The notes: a model not told the origin generated them from the letters alone. Numbered from the stretch's first letter, positions 49,486 to 57,967 are shown. The stretch is 64,000 nt of DNA from Haladaptatus caseinilyticus (GCF_026248685.1 NZ_CP111036.1:620001-684000); one strand, 5' to 3'. Numbers and translations: made by a program.

Positions 49486-50784
49486 CTAATTTATTTTGGC
49501 GTTTATATATCTCAGAAATCGCTCGACAGGATACGGTGCAGCGCGAGCGACCGTCGCTTTGAGAGCGTTTGTGCTCGGGTTGACGGGGTATTTCTGTAGC
49601 ACAGGCCACTTCGCCCGAATAATACTGTTTATCAAGTCGTAGTCGGGTGGAGAAAGTCGCACCGTGTCCACGTTCAACGCCGCTAACAGAAGGTTGTAAT
49701 TCGAGAACGGTGAGATCCCTCGAATGGCGATGTCCTTTTCACGCGGTGCCAGCGCGCCCCATCGACCCATTCGCAACTCCCAATACAGGAGAATCATCGG
49801 AGGGATACCGTACTTTTCGGCATAATCAATGGCGCCGGGTAACCACTCCTCGATTTCACTCATGATGAAATCATCATCGGGATACTGAAGCACGTCACAC
49901 GCGTGTTGGATTACATCCGCTCCGTCGTTCGGCAGCGTATAGTTCAGTTTGTATATCGGACCGTTCCCGGTGATATAAAGGTTCGTTGCCGGGTCGTAGT
50001 TATTGTACAAAAACTGGACGTTCTTTGTCTTCGGTAAGTCCCTCGTCCAACAGAGATAGTCCTCGAGAGCGGTCCGAAAACCATCGGTCACGGCACGCGG
50101 GTGGTAAACCGAATAGTCGAAACCGTGTTCCGCGGCAATTCGTTTTGGAATCGTAACGTCCGGATGCTCGTCCGTGGACCAGTCGGAGAACGTGTACCAC
50201 GTGATATCATGAACGATGTCCTTCGAACATGCCAGTATCGTCCGGGAATCGCGACCAGCAGTGATGGCTGTAAGAAGATCGTACTCGTCGTTGAACGCTT
50301 CCATGGCACCCGAAAGGAGGTCCCCGATGTACTGCGCCGTCGATTGGTGATCCTCGGGCGGAAAAAGCGGCCGCCGTGTGACGCGTTTCGTATCGACATC
50401 CAAAACGTGGTTGGGAAGAACGCATCGTACGTTCTGAAAGAGGGTCTTATCCCCTATGAGAGCGCTTTCGTTGTGTATGAACGTCTCCGTGCTCATGAAA
50501 GCCGCGACACGAGAGTTCTCGGTAGAGTCCACATCGACGGAGTCGAACAGCAGTTTGAGCGAGGACGTGAGGAGATCGCGCTCCGTGTGGTAGTACACGG
50601 ATTTGTGCGCGAGCGCATCCGGAATAACGGTCGTTGTATCCGCGTCGGAGTGGATGATAACGTATCGTCCTGTGAGCGCTTGTGAACGGCGGAAAACGTC
50701 CTCCAACGTATCGTCGACGCTGTTATCCAGCCACTCTTGAATCCCCCGTCCATCCGGAATGACAGCATCGCCGAGGAGGACCAT
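49486..50784 (-). CDS. Asparagine-synthase-like (adenylating amidotransferase) protein, 5' end apparently frameshifted
   Basis: The 432-residue protein belongs to the asparagine synthase-like family with a degenerate PP-loop (AITAGRDSRTILACS, in place of SGGxDS) and ATP-binding helices around NNYDPATNLYITGNG. The N-terminal glutaminase domain is incomplete: LGDAVIPDGRG and LTGRYVIIHSDADTTTVIPD are its last strands, but the nucleophile region is missing. In-frame codons upstream give IRWGSE, while the adjacent frame carries FDHAEFTDRFDIYHSELLPF, which joins if one base were restored near 50812. Codon use is AT-richer than in flanking genes. Function (amide transfer, perhaps in glycan modification) is inferred only. 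Confidence 0.65.
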   Translation of the reverse strand: MVLLGDAVIPDGRGIQEWLDNSVDDTLEDVFRRSQALTGRYVIIHSDADTTTVIPDALAHKSVYYHTERDLLTSSLKLLFDSVDVDSTENSRVAAFMSTETFIHNESALIGDKTLFQNVRCVLPNHVLDVDTKRVTRRPLFPPEDHQSTAQYIGDLLSGAMEAFNDEYDLLTAITAGRDSRTILACSKDIVHDITWYTFSDWSTDEHPDVTIPKRIAAEHGFDYSVYHPRAVTDGFRTALEDYLCWTRDLPKTKNVQFLYNNYDPATNLYITGNGPIYKLNYTLPNDGADVIQHACDVLQYPDDDFIMSEIEEWLPGAIDYAEKYGIPPMILLYWELRMGRWGALAPREKDIAIRGISPFSNYNLLLAALNVDTVRLSPPDYDLINSIIRAKWPVLQKYPVNPSTNALKATVARAAPYPVERFLRYINAKIN

Positions 50785-51137
50785 CTCGCTCCCCCACCGG
50801 ATGCTCGATAGAACGGAAGCAGTTCGGAGTGATAAATGTCGAACCTGTCCGTGAATTCGGCGTGATCGAACCCACCAGGTACGTTCGTCCGAGACGACGA
50901 GTCACAGAGAAAAACTGATTTTGATGCCGAGAATGATTGTCTGCACCCATTACAAAAAATGGGCGATAATATCAGATAAAAATGTCGGAGTGCAATAAAT
51001 GCCTGAGAGAAAAAATTACAAACGAGAGTGAAAGAAGCCAAGTCGAGGAAACTCCGTCTACAACAGTACCATTCCGGGAGTTGTCCGTCTGAAAAGCAGC
51101 GAAAACGACTATACGGAAGTCACGACCCGACTTCGAG
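50785..51137. pseudogene. Remnant 5' end of the asparagine-synthase-like gene plus AT-rich upstream DNA
   Basis: About 50800-50935 on the minus strand encodes protein-like sequence in a different frame from the gene at 49486-50784 (NVPGGFDHAEFTDRFDIYHS), consistent with a 1-base loss near 50812 (cga-gca). Beyond 50940 the DNA is AT-rich, without a supported start codon in either frame, and an in-frame stop (tga) interrupts the main frame at about 50905. The rest (to 51137) contains no gene. Confidence 0.4.
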
Positions 51138-51329
51138 TTAGTTCTCCGAATCGTCTCGCTGGACCAGCCAAATTTCGACATCCCAGCCGGGAACGCTGTC
51201 GATGTTCGGCTGGATAAACCAACCACCCTCGACATCGATGTCGTGTCGATACGCCTCTACCAGGATCGATTCGATCGCCGTGATGAACGAATCTGCCGAA
51301 GTGATCCGGTTATTCCTCTTTGACGTCAT
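51138..51329 (-). CDS. Small haloarchaeal protein of unknown function (63 aa)
   Basis: The 63-residue protein starts MTSKRNNRITSADSFITAIE. The conserved-looking centre AYRHDIDVEGGWFIQ is followed by GWDVEIWLVQRDD. Similar short proteins with a D-V-E-G-G-W centre and a W-D-[IV]-E-I strand are common next to HalOD1 genes in haloarchaea. No activity is known. The ATG at 51329 is preferred over an earlier ATG at 51377 because the extra residues look non-coding. It sits between the broken asparagine-synthase-like gene and a HalOD1 gene. Confidence 0.6.
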   Translation of the reverse strand: MTSKRNNRITSADSFITAIESILVEAYRHDIDVEGGWFIQPNIDSVPGWDVEIWLVQRDDSEN

Positions 51330-51480
51330 CACCGTAATCAGGGTTCGATTGGGACAGCGAGCGATGACTGTATCCAACCTCTATCGTTCTCCGGGTCACT
51401 GATGATCGTTATCTTCAGATGGCCAAACGTGTATTCGATGCACGTCTCCCGTACGGTATCCTGTGAGTGCTCGTTTTCAA

Positions 51481-51816
51481 TCACGGTCCGTTTCCATCCG
51501 ACTGATGATCTCCATCGTTTCCTCCCTCAGTGACTTCGATACGTCCATCACCCTCGATAGTAACGTCGCACCCGTCAATACGAATGCTCACGGTGATATC
51601 GTCATCACGACGTCCGTTCGTTGCTTGCGATCTGATGAGGGTAGCTACGGCGTCTACATCTACGGCGTAGTGAAGCGGTTCCATCTCCAGCGGGTCAACG
51701 CCAGTTGCGGCCGAGAGAGCATCGACAATTCCGACAGTAAGGGCATCTCCCCCCTCGTTTCGACTGTCGAATTCGGCGATTGTCCTCGTACCGTCACTGT
51801 TCGGGCTTATCTCCAT
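51481..51816 (-). CDS. HalOD1 output-domain protein, stand-alone
   Basis: The 111-residue protein consists of one HalOD1 domain (ALTVGIVDALSAATGVDPLE, YAVDVDAVATLIRSQATNG, DITVSIRIDGCDVTIEGDGR) with an acidic Gly/Asp-rich tail. HalOD1 is a haloarchaeal signal-output domain usually attached to sensors or receivers; here it stands alone. The ATG at 51816 is preferred over a GTG two codons upstream. The Bat-type regulator gene lies about 90 bp upstream on the same strand. Confidence 0.82.
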   Translation of the reverse strand: MEISPNSDGTRTIAEFDSRNEGGDALTVGIVDALSAATGVDPLEMEPLHYAVDVDAVATLIRSQATNGRRDDDITVSIRIDGCDVTIEGDGRIEVTEGGNDGDHQSDGNGP

Positions 51817-51906
51817 GTCCACGGGCTATCTATTCGCTGGACTCGGGTGAACCTCTCCGTTCACCAGTTGCGGGTTTATATAGTTCCGGTTGCTACCGGG
51901 GAATTG

Positions 51907-52554
51907 TTACTTGTTTGAACCCAGCACCGAATCGATGAGCGTCCTCGTCGCTCGTCGAATACGGCGTCCTAACGCGGACGGTGATACCTCCATCATCGCA
52001 GAAAGTTCTTGGAGCGATATCTCCCTTGGGTCGTCAAAATATCCCTGTTTACGAGCGATTACGAGCGCATCACGTTGCTTGCTGGTCAGTCCGATGCCAC
52101 TCGTTTCCGCCTTTTCTTCACGGTACATTTGGTTCACGCGAAACGAGATCTTTTCAGCATCACAGTGGGTTTTGAACGTAGACAACAGCGACCGTTTCGG
52201 TACCAGTATCCGGAGCATCCAACCGTCAGAACTACTACTCACGTTCAGTAGTTGAATCCCAAGCTGAGCCAGTATCGGCGTCACTACTTTTGCTCGGTCC
52301 GTGATGTAAACCCGATAAACACGCCGGTCACCATACTCACCGACAACCCGTAAATCAGCCACCGTGTGGTCCTCCTCTACTGCTTTCTCGAATTCGATGA
52401 ATGCCCCCGTAACGGTAAAGAACACGACGTAAACGTCTTCGTCCGAGATCAAAACCGGTTGAAACTCCCGGTCGAGTTGTATCTCCGAAATCGAGTTGAT
52501 GGTCGGAGAGAGGATGAGATCGGGATGTGCGATGGAGATATCTGCGATAGTCAT
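51907..52554 (-). CDS. Bat-type helix-turn-helix regulator (bacterio-opsin-activator HTH)
   Basis: The 215-residue regulator has a C-terminal HTH_10 domain (residues about 155-212: GLTSKQRDALVIARKQGYFD, ISLQELSAMMEVSPSALGRR, IRRATRTLIDSVLG). The N-terminal part is a BAT-GAF-like sensor half with strands (LDREFQPVLISDEDVYVVFF, VGEYGDRRVYRVYITDRAKV). HTH_10 proteins control bacterio-opsin and other stress or light genes in haloarchaea. The ATG at 52554 is preferred. It is located 90 bp upstream of the HalOD1 gene on the same strand. Confidence 0.88.
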   Translation of the reverse strand: MTIADISIAHPDLILSPTINSISEIQLDREFQPVLISDEDVYVVFFTVTGAFIEFEKAVEEDHTVADLRVVGEYGDRRVYRVYITDRAKVVTPILAQLGIQLLNVSSSSDGWMLRILVPKRSLLSTFKTHCDAEKISFRVNQMYREEKAETSGIGLTSKQRDALVIARKQGYFDDPREISLQELSAMMEVSPSALGRRIRRATRTLIDSVLGSNK

Positions 52555-52900
52555 TGCTAATTTATCCACACGTCTATCGAGTCGGGAAATCCTATCGTCG
52601 CTCGCTGCAACTGTACCCGCGACTGGTTGCCGATTCGGTGCGTTGCTACACTGGTTAGCAGCGGCAATGAACTCTCTGGCAAATCAGTAAGCCCCTCGAA
52701 CGGATCCGGCCATGGTTACTATGCGACACCTCCTCCGGTCTACCCCGAACCTAGACTGTACGCACCGCTCTCGAGATCGTTCGCTGAAAATGCGAGGGAC
52801 GGGATTCGAACGACGCCCGGACATGCTCGGTTCGTTGCGCGTGCCCGGTCTAATTCGAACCCCCTCCTTCTCACGCTTCCTCACTTCGTTCGGTAGCGTA
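52555..52900. other. Intergenic region between Bat-type gene and tRNA-Leu, with att-like tRNA fragment
   Basis: The region contains the 21-base fragment of the tRNA-Leu 3' end at 52791-52811 (listed separately). A further T-loop-like word (ggtctaattcgaacccc) is near 52847-52863, and the common haloarchaeal element 'tcacttcgttcgg' is near 52881-52893. No gene is supported. The promoter of the Bat-type gene should lie at about 52570-52620. Confidence 0.45.
52791..52811 (-). repeat. Partial copy of the tRNA-Leu 3' end (attachment-site remnant)
   Basis: On the minus strand the copy reads GTTCGAATCCCGTCCCTCGCA, against GTTCGAATCCCATCCCTCGCA at the tRNA end (52921-52901): 20 of 21 match. Homology starts at the T-loop and ends at the discriminator base, exactly as tRNA-type att cores do. 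It lies about 110 bp downstream of the intact tRNA 3' end, on the side of the accessory genes. Confidence 0.65.
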
Positions 52901-52987
52901 TGCGAGGGATGGGATTCGAACCCATGGACGCCTACGCGAGCGGGTCTTAAGCCCGCCGCCGTTGGCCTGGCTTGGCAACCCTCGCAC
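52901..52987 (-). tRNA. tRNA-Leu (UAA)
   Basis: The 87-nt class II tRNA has acceptor stem GCGAGGG/CCCTCGC with discriminator A, anticodon stem GCGGG/CCCGC with loop CTTAAGA (anticodon TAA), a long variable arm, and T-arm ATGGG-TTCGAAT-CCCAT. There is no intron. The 3' end appears duplicated 110 bp away, and the adjoining 48-52.6 kb carries accessory-type genes. Confidence 0.92.
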
Positions 52988-53044
52988 GTCCCCCGATTGC
53001 CGCTTCCCCTGCAAGTGGGTTTCGATTGTCCGGCCTTCCCGCTT

Positions 53045-53479
53045 ATGTCTTCAGAGGATGAACAATGCTGTATGCTCGTCCTCTCGCGCGAAGTGTACGA
53101 TACGCTAGTGAGCCGCGCGCGCCGGGGTCGTCCCGCCGAAATATGTGGAATCCTCGCCGGAGAGAAGGGGTCCCCGGCCCGAGTCGAAGACACGTTTCAG
53201 GCGGAGAACGTCGCGGAAACGCCGGAAACGAATTACGAAATACACCCGGAAGAACAGCTCACGATAATGGAAGAAGTCGAGGGCCGCGGGCGGGATGTCG
53301 TTGGATTCTATCATTCACATCCTGCTGGACCCGACCAACCGAGTGAAACCGACGCGATGGACGCGACGTGGGAGGGCTACTCTTACGTCATCGTCTCGCT
53401 AAACGGGTCGTACCCCTTCGTCGGGTCATGGCGTTGGGACGGCGAGTCGTTCGACCCCGAAATCGTCCATCTCGAATAG
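53045..53479 (+). CDS. JAMM/MPN+ metalloprotease (desampylase)
   Basis: The 144-residue JAMM-domain isopeptidase has a complete zinc motif: Glu32 in AEICGILAGE, H90-S-H92 and D103 in FYHSHPAGPDQPSETD (H-x-H-x10-D). The archaeal homologue HvJAMM1 removes SAMP from conjugates and cleaves linear SAMP fusions. The length and the position of Ser100 fit. SAMP1 itself is encoded at 10755 in the same window. The ATG at 53045 is used; a long upstream in-frame extension reads through the tRNA-Leu gene. Confidence 0.9.
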   Translation: MSSEDEQCCMLVLSREVYDTLVSRARRGRPAEICGILAGEKGSPARVEDTFQAENVAETPETNYEIHPEEQLTIMEEVEGRGRDVVGFYHSHPAGPDQPSETDAMDATWEGYSYVIVSLNGSYPFVGSWRWDGESFDPEIVHLE

Positions 53480-53517
53480 GCGATAGGATTTTGGGGCCGC
53501 TCCGAGCACAGGAGCGC

Positions 53518-54513
53518 ATGGACGACCACCAGCGCGCGCGACTGGCGCTTCAATGCTGTCGGACGAGATATGCACCCGATTCGCGAGTCACCGTTTTCGA
53601 CGTGACGGTCGGATCGACGACGACTGGCTCGGAACGAGATCAGCTCGTTCTCGGAGGTAGTGTCGCGACAAGTGAACTCGAAGCGCACGCCTGCGAGGCG
53701 GTCCAGAAAGCGACCGACGGATCGGTAAAGAGCGAGTTATCGGTGCTCGCGGACGAACGGGGCGAGCAAACGGTAACCGTCTCAGTCGCCCCCGTCCGCG
53801 GCGACGCGAGCAGTGACGCCGAACAGGTCACACAAGTGCTCTACGGTGCCACTGTCGTCACGTTCGACTGCCACGACGAGTGGGTTCGTGTCCGAACGCC
53901 GGACGGCTACCTCGGGTGGATCGAAACGGGTGTCCTCGCGGATCCTCGGATGGAGGGGATGGACGCCGTCGTCACCCACGAGATCGCGCCTGACGAGGTG
54001 GACCACCCGATTTACGCTGGTACCCCGTGTCGAATCGATGGTTCCGACGTCGTCTTTCGGACGGGAGTTCGCGCTGAACGGACTGGTTTCGAATCCAAAT
54101 CGACGTTGGAATCCGATGCCGCAGTTCGTCTACCACCCGATAATCCGACCGACGAAGACGTCGTCGAAATCGCACAGCAGTTCTTCGGCACGGAGTACGA
54201 CTGGGGAGGGATGACGACGGACGGCATCGACTGTTCGGGGTTAGCGTGGATAGCCTACCGAGTCAACGGCATCACCCTCCCACGAGATGCCGACCAACAG
54301 CGTTCGATGGGCGAGACTGTTTCGCGTGACGAACTCCTACCGGGCGACCTGCTCTTTTTCCCCGGTCACGTCGCTATCAGCCTCGGCGGTGACGAATATA
54401 TTCACGCCTACGGTGGTGACGATGCAGTGGTCATCAACAGTCTCGACAGTGACCACGACGACTATCTCGCGGATTTGGACGAAAAGTTCGAACTCGCACG
54501 CCGACTCATTTGA
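53518..54513 (+). CDS. NlpC/P60 cysteine peptidase with SH3-like domain
   Basis: The 331-residue protein has an SH3_3-type domain (residues about 102-142: VLYGATVVTFDCHDEWVRVR then GYLGWI). A C-terminal NlpC/P60 domain has Cys239 in GIDCSGLAW, His284 in FPGHVAISLG and His296 in EYIHAYGG. This is the standard bacterial architecture for gamma-D-glutamyl-diamino acid endopeptidases of murein. There is no signal peptide, so the enzyme would work in the cytoplasm on imported peptides or another gamma-glutamyl substrate. It is convergent with the beta-lactamase-like gene, overlapping it by 8 bp, and 38 bp after the desampylase gene. Confidence 0.85.
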   Translation: MDDHQRARLALQCCRTRYAPDSRVTVFDVTVGSTTTGSERDQLVLGGSVATSELEAHACEAVQKATDGSVKSELSVLADERGEQTVTVSVAPVRGDASSDAEQVTQVLYGATVVTFDCHDEWVRVRTPDGYLGWIETGVLADPRMEGMDAVVTHEIAPDEVDHPIYAGTPCRIDGSDVVFRTGVRAERTGFESKSTLESDAAVRLPPDNPTDEDVVEIAQQFFGTEYDWGGMTTDGIDCSGLAWIAYRVNGITLPRDADQQRSMGETVSRDELLPGDLLFFPGHVAISLGGDEYIHAYGGDDAVVINSLDSDHDDYLADLDEKFELARRLI

Positions 54514-55357
54514 GCCACGAAAATACCGCGTCGCCGATTTCCGCGATCGCGTCCGCGCCATCCGCACCATGTGAAACATCGTCCGCGAAGACGGCGAATA
54601 TAAGCGGATTCTCCCGGTCAGGAACCGATAGCAGACCGGTGTCGAGCGCGGCGGTCGGAAGCCATCCCGTTTTGTGGGCGATTTCGGTCCCGTAGGGTAG
54701 ATATCTGGGCACCATCGACGTGTCCTTCTGGGCCGAAAGCGGGATGCACATTCGTTCGTAGGCATCCGCGGAAAGGGTCGCCTCACGGGCGATGTCGGCG
54801 AAATATCGAGCACAATCGAGGGGTGCCGTAGTGTTCGCCGGTTCACCGTCCGGCACCGGAACGCCGGAGGCCCCGAAATCCGTCTCTTCGAGCGTCGTCA
54901 TCATTTTGCGGGCGAGTCGCGTCCGTTCCATTCCGAGTTTCGTTGCAGCATCGTTTATCGTGTGCATTCCGAGTAAATCGACGAGTTGGTTCGTCGCGGC
55001 GTTATCGCTGGTGGCGATCATCGCGCGAGCGAGGTCTTCGATAGTCGGTGTGGCATCGAGAAGGTGTAAAATGCCGCTTCCACCGACCCGATTGTTTCGG
55101 TCGAGCGGGCACGACGTTTCGAGCGAGTCGAGTCGTCCATCGTACTGCTCGTACAGCGCATACAGAACGGGGAGTTTGACGATACTCGCGCTCCGAAACG
55201 CTCGACGGGCGTTTCGGGTGCAGACGACATCGAACTCGTCCGGGCCACGGGGAAATCCGAGGAAGACGCCGAGTTCACCGTCGGTTTCGTCGGCGTATCG
55301 GGCGACGTAGTCGGTCAATTCGTCGCGGGTTTCGACGGTCGGCGATTCCGGACGCAT
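54506..55357 (-). CDS. Class A beta-lactamase-related serine hydrolase
   Basis: The 283-residue serine hydrolase has all three class A motifs: S58-I-V-K61 (RSASIVKLP), S117-D-N119 (IATSDNAATN) and K229-T-G231 (IAHKTGW). The omega-loop Glu is not obvious, though ETD in LEETDFGASG lies at the right place. There is no signal peptide, so it is cytoplasmic, unlike most bacterial enzymes. A D-amino peptide or small ester/lactam hydrolase is as likely as true beta-lactam resistance. It overlaps the NlpC/P60 gene tail-to-tail by 8 bp. Confidence 0.85.
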   Translation of the reverse strand: MRPESPTVETRDELTDYVARYADETDGELGVFLGFPRGPDEFDVVCTRNARRAFRSASIVKLPVLYALYEQYDGRLDSLETSCPLDRNNRVGGSGILHLLDATPTIEDLARAMIATSDNAATNQLVDLLGMHTINDAATKLGMERTRLARKMMTTLEETDFGASGVPVPDGEPANTTAPLDCARYFADIAREATLSADAYERMCIPLSAQKDTSMVPRYLPYGTEIAHKTGWLPTAALDTGLLSVPDRENPLIFAVFADDVSHGADGADAIAEIGDAVFSWLK

Positions 55358-55484
55358 CGGTCACCGAACCCCTGTCATCCTTTGCATGTTCACACTCTCG
55401 TCCCATCTCCCTACAAATACTTTCGTGTCTCATCGCCCTGTATACCCGAAACGTTTATTTTTCCGGTTGCGACTCAGTAAGGGT

Positions 55485-55628
55485 ATGGCAGGGATGAGCA
55501 CGCTCGACTGGCTTGGATTGGTCGGACCCTACGTGGTGTTTTTCGTGATGTTGATAGCGTACTACGTCCTCGAAGGCAGGCGCGAAAAACGCCTGCGTGA
55601 GGAATACGAGGAGGACAGCTATGCCTGA
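55485..55628 (+). CDS. Small single-helix partner protein of the sodium:solute symporter (47 aa)
   Basis: The 47-residue protein starts MAGMSTLDWLGLVGPYVVFF. It has one membrane helix (LVGPYVVFFVMLIAYYVLEG) and a charged tail (RREKRLREEYEEDSYA). Its stop overlaps the symporter start by 8 bases. Small subunits ahead of SSS-family symporters occur in many prokaryotes and help assembly or transport. Two ATGs three codons apart are possible; the first is used. Confidence 0.78.
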   Translation: MAGMSTLDWLGLVGPYVVFFVMLIAYYVLEGRREKRLREEYEEDSYA

Positions 55629-57306
55629 CGGTGCGGGACTCGCCGGGTCGGCGGGTATCTGGGTGCTGGGGACGTTCGGCGCGTATCTGCTCATCCTCAT
55701 CGGTATCGGACTGTGGGCGTCCAAAATGATGGACACCGTTGGCGACTACGTCATCGGTGGCCGTCAAATCGGCCCGGTCGTCACCGGATTCTCCGAGCGA
55801 GCGTCCGAAATGAGCGGGTGGCTTACCCTCGGCGTTCCGGCGAACGCATACGGGACGGGTATCATGGCGTTTCTGAACGGACTCGGGATGATTCCGGCCG
55901 ACCTGCTCGCGTGGGCAGGTCTCGCAAAGCGGCTTCGGAAGTACACGGAAATCGTGAAATCGGTGACGCTCCCGACGTTTTTCGCCACTCGCTTGCAGGA
56001 CGATACGGGAATGGTCAAGGGTGTCTCGGCAATCGTGCTGATGTTGTTCGAAGGTGGCTACGTCGGCGCACAAATCGTTGCCGCGGGGACGCTGTTGCAG
56101 ATTCTCACGGGCGTCGAACCGTGGGTCGGAATCGTCGTCGGTGGCGTCATCGTCGTCGGCTACACGATGCTCGGCGGCTACTTCGCCGTCGCGTGGTCCG
56201 ACTACTTCCAAGGGGCCATCATCCTCGTCGCGTTCATCATCCTGCCGATCATCGCGTTCACCAACTTCGGGCTGCCGTTCAACGACCTCGCGAGCGTCGG
56301 TGGCGGGTCGTTCACCAGCATCACCGCGGGTGCGACCGGGTGGGCGGCAGTGTTCGGCATCATCAGCTACGCCGCGATCGGTCTCGGCGTTCCAGGCAAC
56401 CCACATATTATGGTGCGATTCATGGGTATCGACCGGGTGAAAAACGTCCGCCTCGCGGCGATGGTCGCCCAACTGTTCATGTTCGTCGCGTACATCGGCG
56501 CGGCGCTCGTCGGACTGTACGCCATCCTCGCTTTCGGACAGGGCGACCTCGCGCAGGCAGACAACGCCATGCCGCGGTTGACGCTCAGCCTCCTCCCCGG
56601 CCCGATCGCCGGAATCGTTCTCGCGGCGGCGCTGGCGGCGATGATGTCCAGCGCCGACTCGCAACTGCTCGTCGCCACGAGCGCCATCGTGGAGGACGTA
56701 TACCACGGCTTCATGAACAAACAGGCGACCGAGCAACAACTGGTGCGTTATTCGCGCTACGTCACGCTTGGGCTTGGCGGAGCGAGCATCGCCTTCGCGT
56801 ACCTCGCCAAGAGCACGCCCATCTACACCCTCGTCCTCGATTACGCATGGGGTGGTCTCGGTGCTGCGATCGGACCGACGCTCATCGCGGCGCTGTGGTG
56901 GAAGCGCGTGACGGCAAAAGGTTCCGTCGCGAGCATGGTGGTCGGCGCGACGACGATGGTAGTGTGGACGCAACTCGGGAGCGTCCTCGACGCACTGGGA
57001 ATAATGCCAGCACAGGAGGCATCTCCGTTCCTCTACAACCTCGTCGGCGTCTACGGCCTGTTCCCGGCGTTCATCCTCTCGGTGATTACGCTGGTCTCAG
57101 TGTCGCTCGTGACCAAGCCACCATCCGGCGTCGAAGACCACTTCGACGTGTTCGACAAGCCGCTGTCGCAGGTGACCAGCCAACCCGGAAGCGGAACGCC
57201 GAGCTACGTGACCGACGGTGGGCGGGACGTGTCGCCGAAAGCCATCACCGAAGCGGACAATATCCGCGCGCACGTCGTCGAATCCGGCTACTGGAATGAC
57301 GAGTAA
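55621..57306 (+). CDS. Sodium:solute symporter (SSS family)
   Basis: The 561-residue, thirteen-helix SSS-family symporter shows landmarks GFSERASEMSGWLTLGVPAN with the Na+-site region, AYGTGIMAFLNGLGMIPADL, and AALAAMMSSADSQLLVATSA, which is the family signature. The proline/pantothenate branch is the closest fit by eye (SSADSQLL, GIGLWASKMM), so proline or a related solute is a guess. The C-terminal tail (last about 60 residues) is hydrophilic. The start overlaps the 47-residue partner and the stop overlaps the following 160-residue gene by 11 bp, so all three share one message. Confidence 0.9.
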   Translation: MPDGAGLAGSAGIWVLGTFGAYLLILIGIGLWASKMMDTVGDYVIGGRQIGPVVTGFSERASEMSGWLTLGVPANAYGTGIMAFLNGLGMIPADLLAWAGLAKRLRKYTEIVKSVTLPTFFATRLQDDTGMVKGVSAIVLMLFEGGYVGAQIVAAGTLLQILTGVEPWVGIVVGGVIVVGYTMLGGYFAVAWSDYFQGAIILVAFIILPIIAFTNFGLPFNDLASVGGGSFTSITAGATGWAAVFGIISYAAIGLGVPGNPHIMVRFMGIDRVKNVRLAAMVAQLFMFVAYIGAALVGLYAILAFGQGDLAQADNAMPRLTLSLLPGPIAGIVLAAALAAMMSSADSQLLVATSAIVEDVYHGFMNKQATEQQLVRYSRYVTLGLGGASIAFAYLAKSTPIYTLVLDYAWGGLGAAIGPTLIAALWWKRVTAKGSVASMVVGATTMVVWTQLGSVLDALGIMPAQEASPFLYNLVGVYGLFPAFILSVITLVSVSLVTKPPSGVEDHFDVFDKPLSQVTSQPGSGTPSYVTDGGRDVSPKAITEADNIRAHVVESGYWNDE

Positions 57307-57778
57307 ACTCGTCGGCGAACGCCACGAGCGAACGGAACTCACGGTCATTCCACCGGCGGTTTCGCGCGAGGAAGCAGGAACGGGACGGGTCGGTGCGGTT
57401 GCCTACCCATATCGGGTGTACGAGGCCGAAATCACCATCGAGCGGCCGTTCATGAGCGACCATACCGACCGGTTCGTCGCCAGCGTGGACCGCTCTCGCA
57501 GGTTGGTGGTACGGGCGGACGGGGTTCCGGCGGTGGAGAATCGGGAAATCGAGGACGTGCTGGTGCTCCCGACGGAACTCTCGAAGGACCAATCACGGGC
57601 GAAAACACGCGAATCGGTGTTACAGTGGACTCTCCGTCGGTATTCGCTGAACGACGCACCGGACATCGAGTTCGTTCGGGAAGTGGACGGCTACAAACTG
57701 TTCTGGCTGGTCGAACGGCCGGAAGGGGATGTTATCGTGGATAGCGTCGACGGAACCGAAGACCCACTGCGGGATTGA
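57296..57778 (+). CDS. Soluble protein of unknown function, third gene of symporter operon
   Basis: The 160-residue acidic soluble protein starts MTSKLVGERHERTELTVIPP. It has a beta-rich core (VYEAEITIERPFMSDHTDRF then VASVDRSRRLVVRADGVPAV), an Arg/Glu helix (SKDQSRAKTRESVLQWTLRR) and the end strand YKLFWLVERPEGDVIVDSV. No family is recognised. Its ATG lies 11 bp inside the symporter gene, so it is translated with it. It might regulate or couple the symporter. Confidence 0.65.
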   Translation: MTSKLVGERHERTELTVIPPAVSREEAGTGRVGAVAYPYRVYEAEITIERPFMSDHTDRFVASVDRSRRLVVRADGVPAVENREIEDVLVLPTELSKDQSRAKTRESVLQWTLRRYSLNDAPDIEFVREVDGYKLFWLVERPEGDVIVDSVDGTEDPLRD

Positions 57779-57967
57779 GTTCGACAGCGAAATCGAGTAC
57801 CGTCCCCTTTTCGAAGCCCGGTTTGTTGGGGCATCGTTCGATAGCTTCGTCGGTGTCCTCGATCGGCACCGTCGCGTGTGTCAGTTTTTCTACTATCGGG
57901 GGAGGATAGACGGGCGGCAATGAAGATCCACCTCCGCATACCGAAAGTGGGAGGACTCCGCGAGCGA

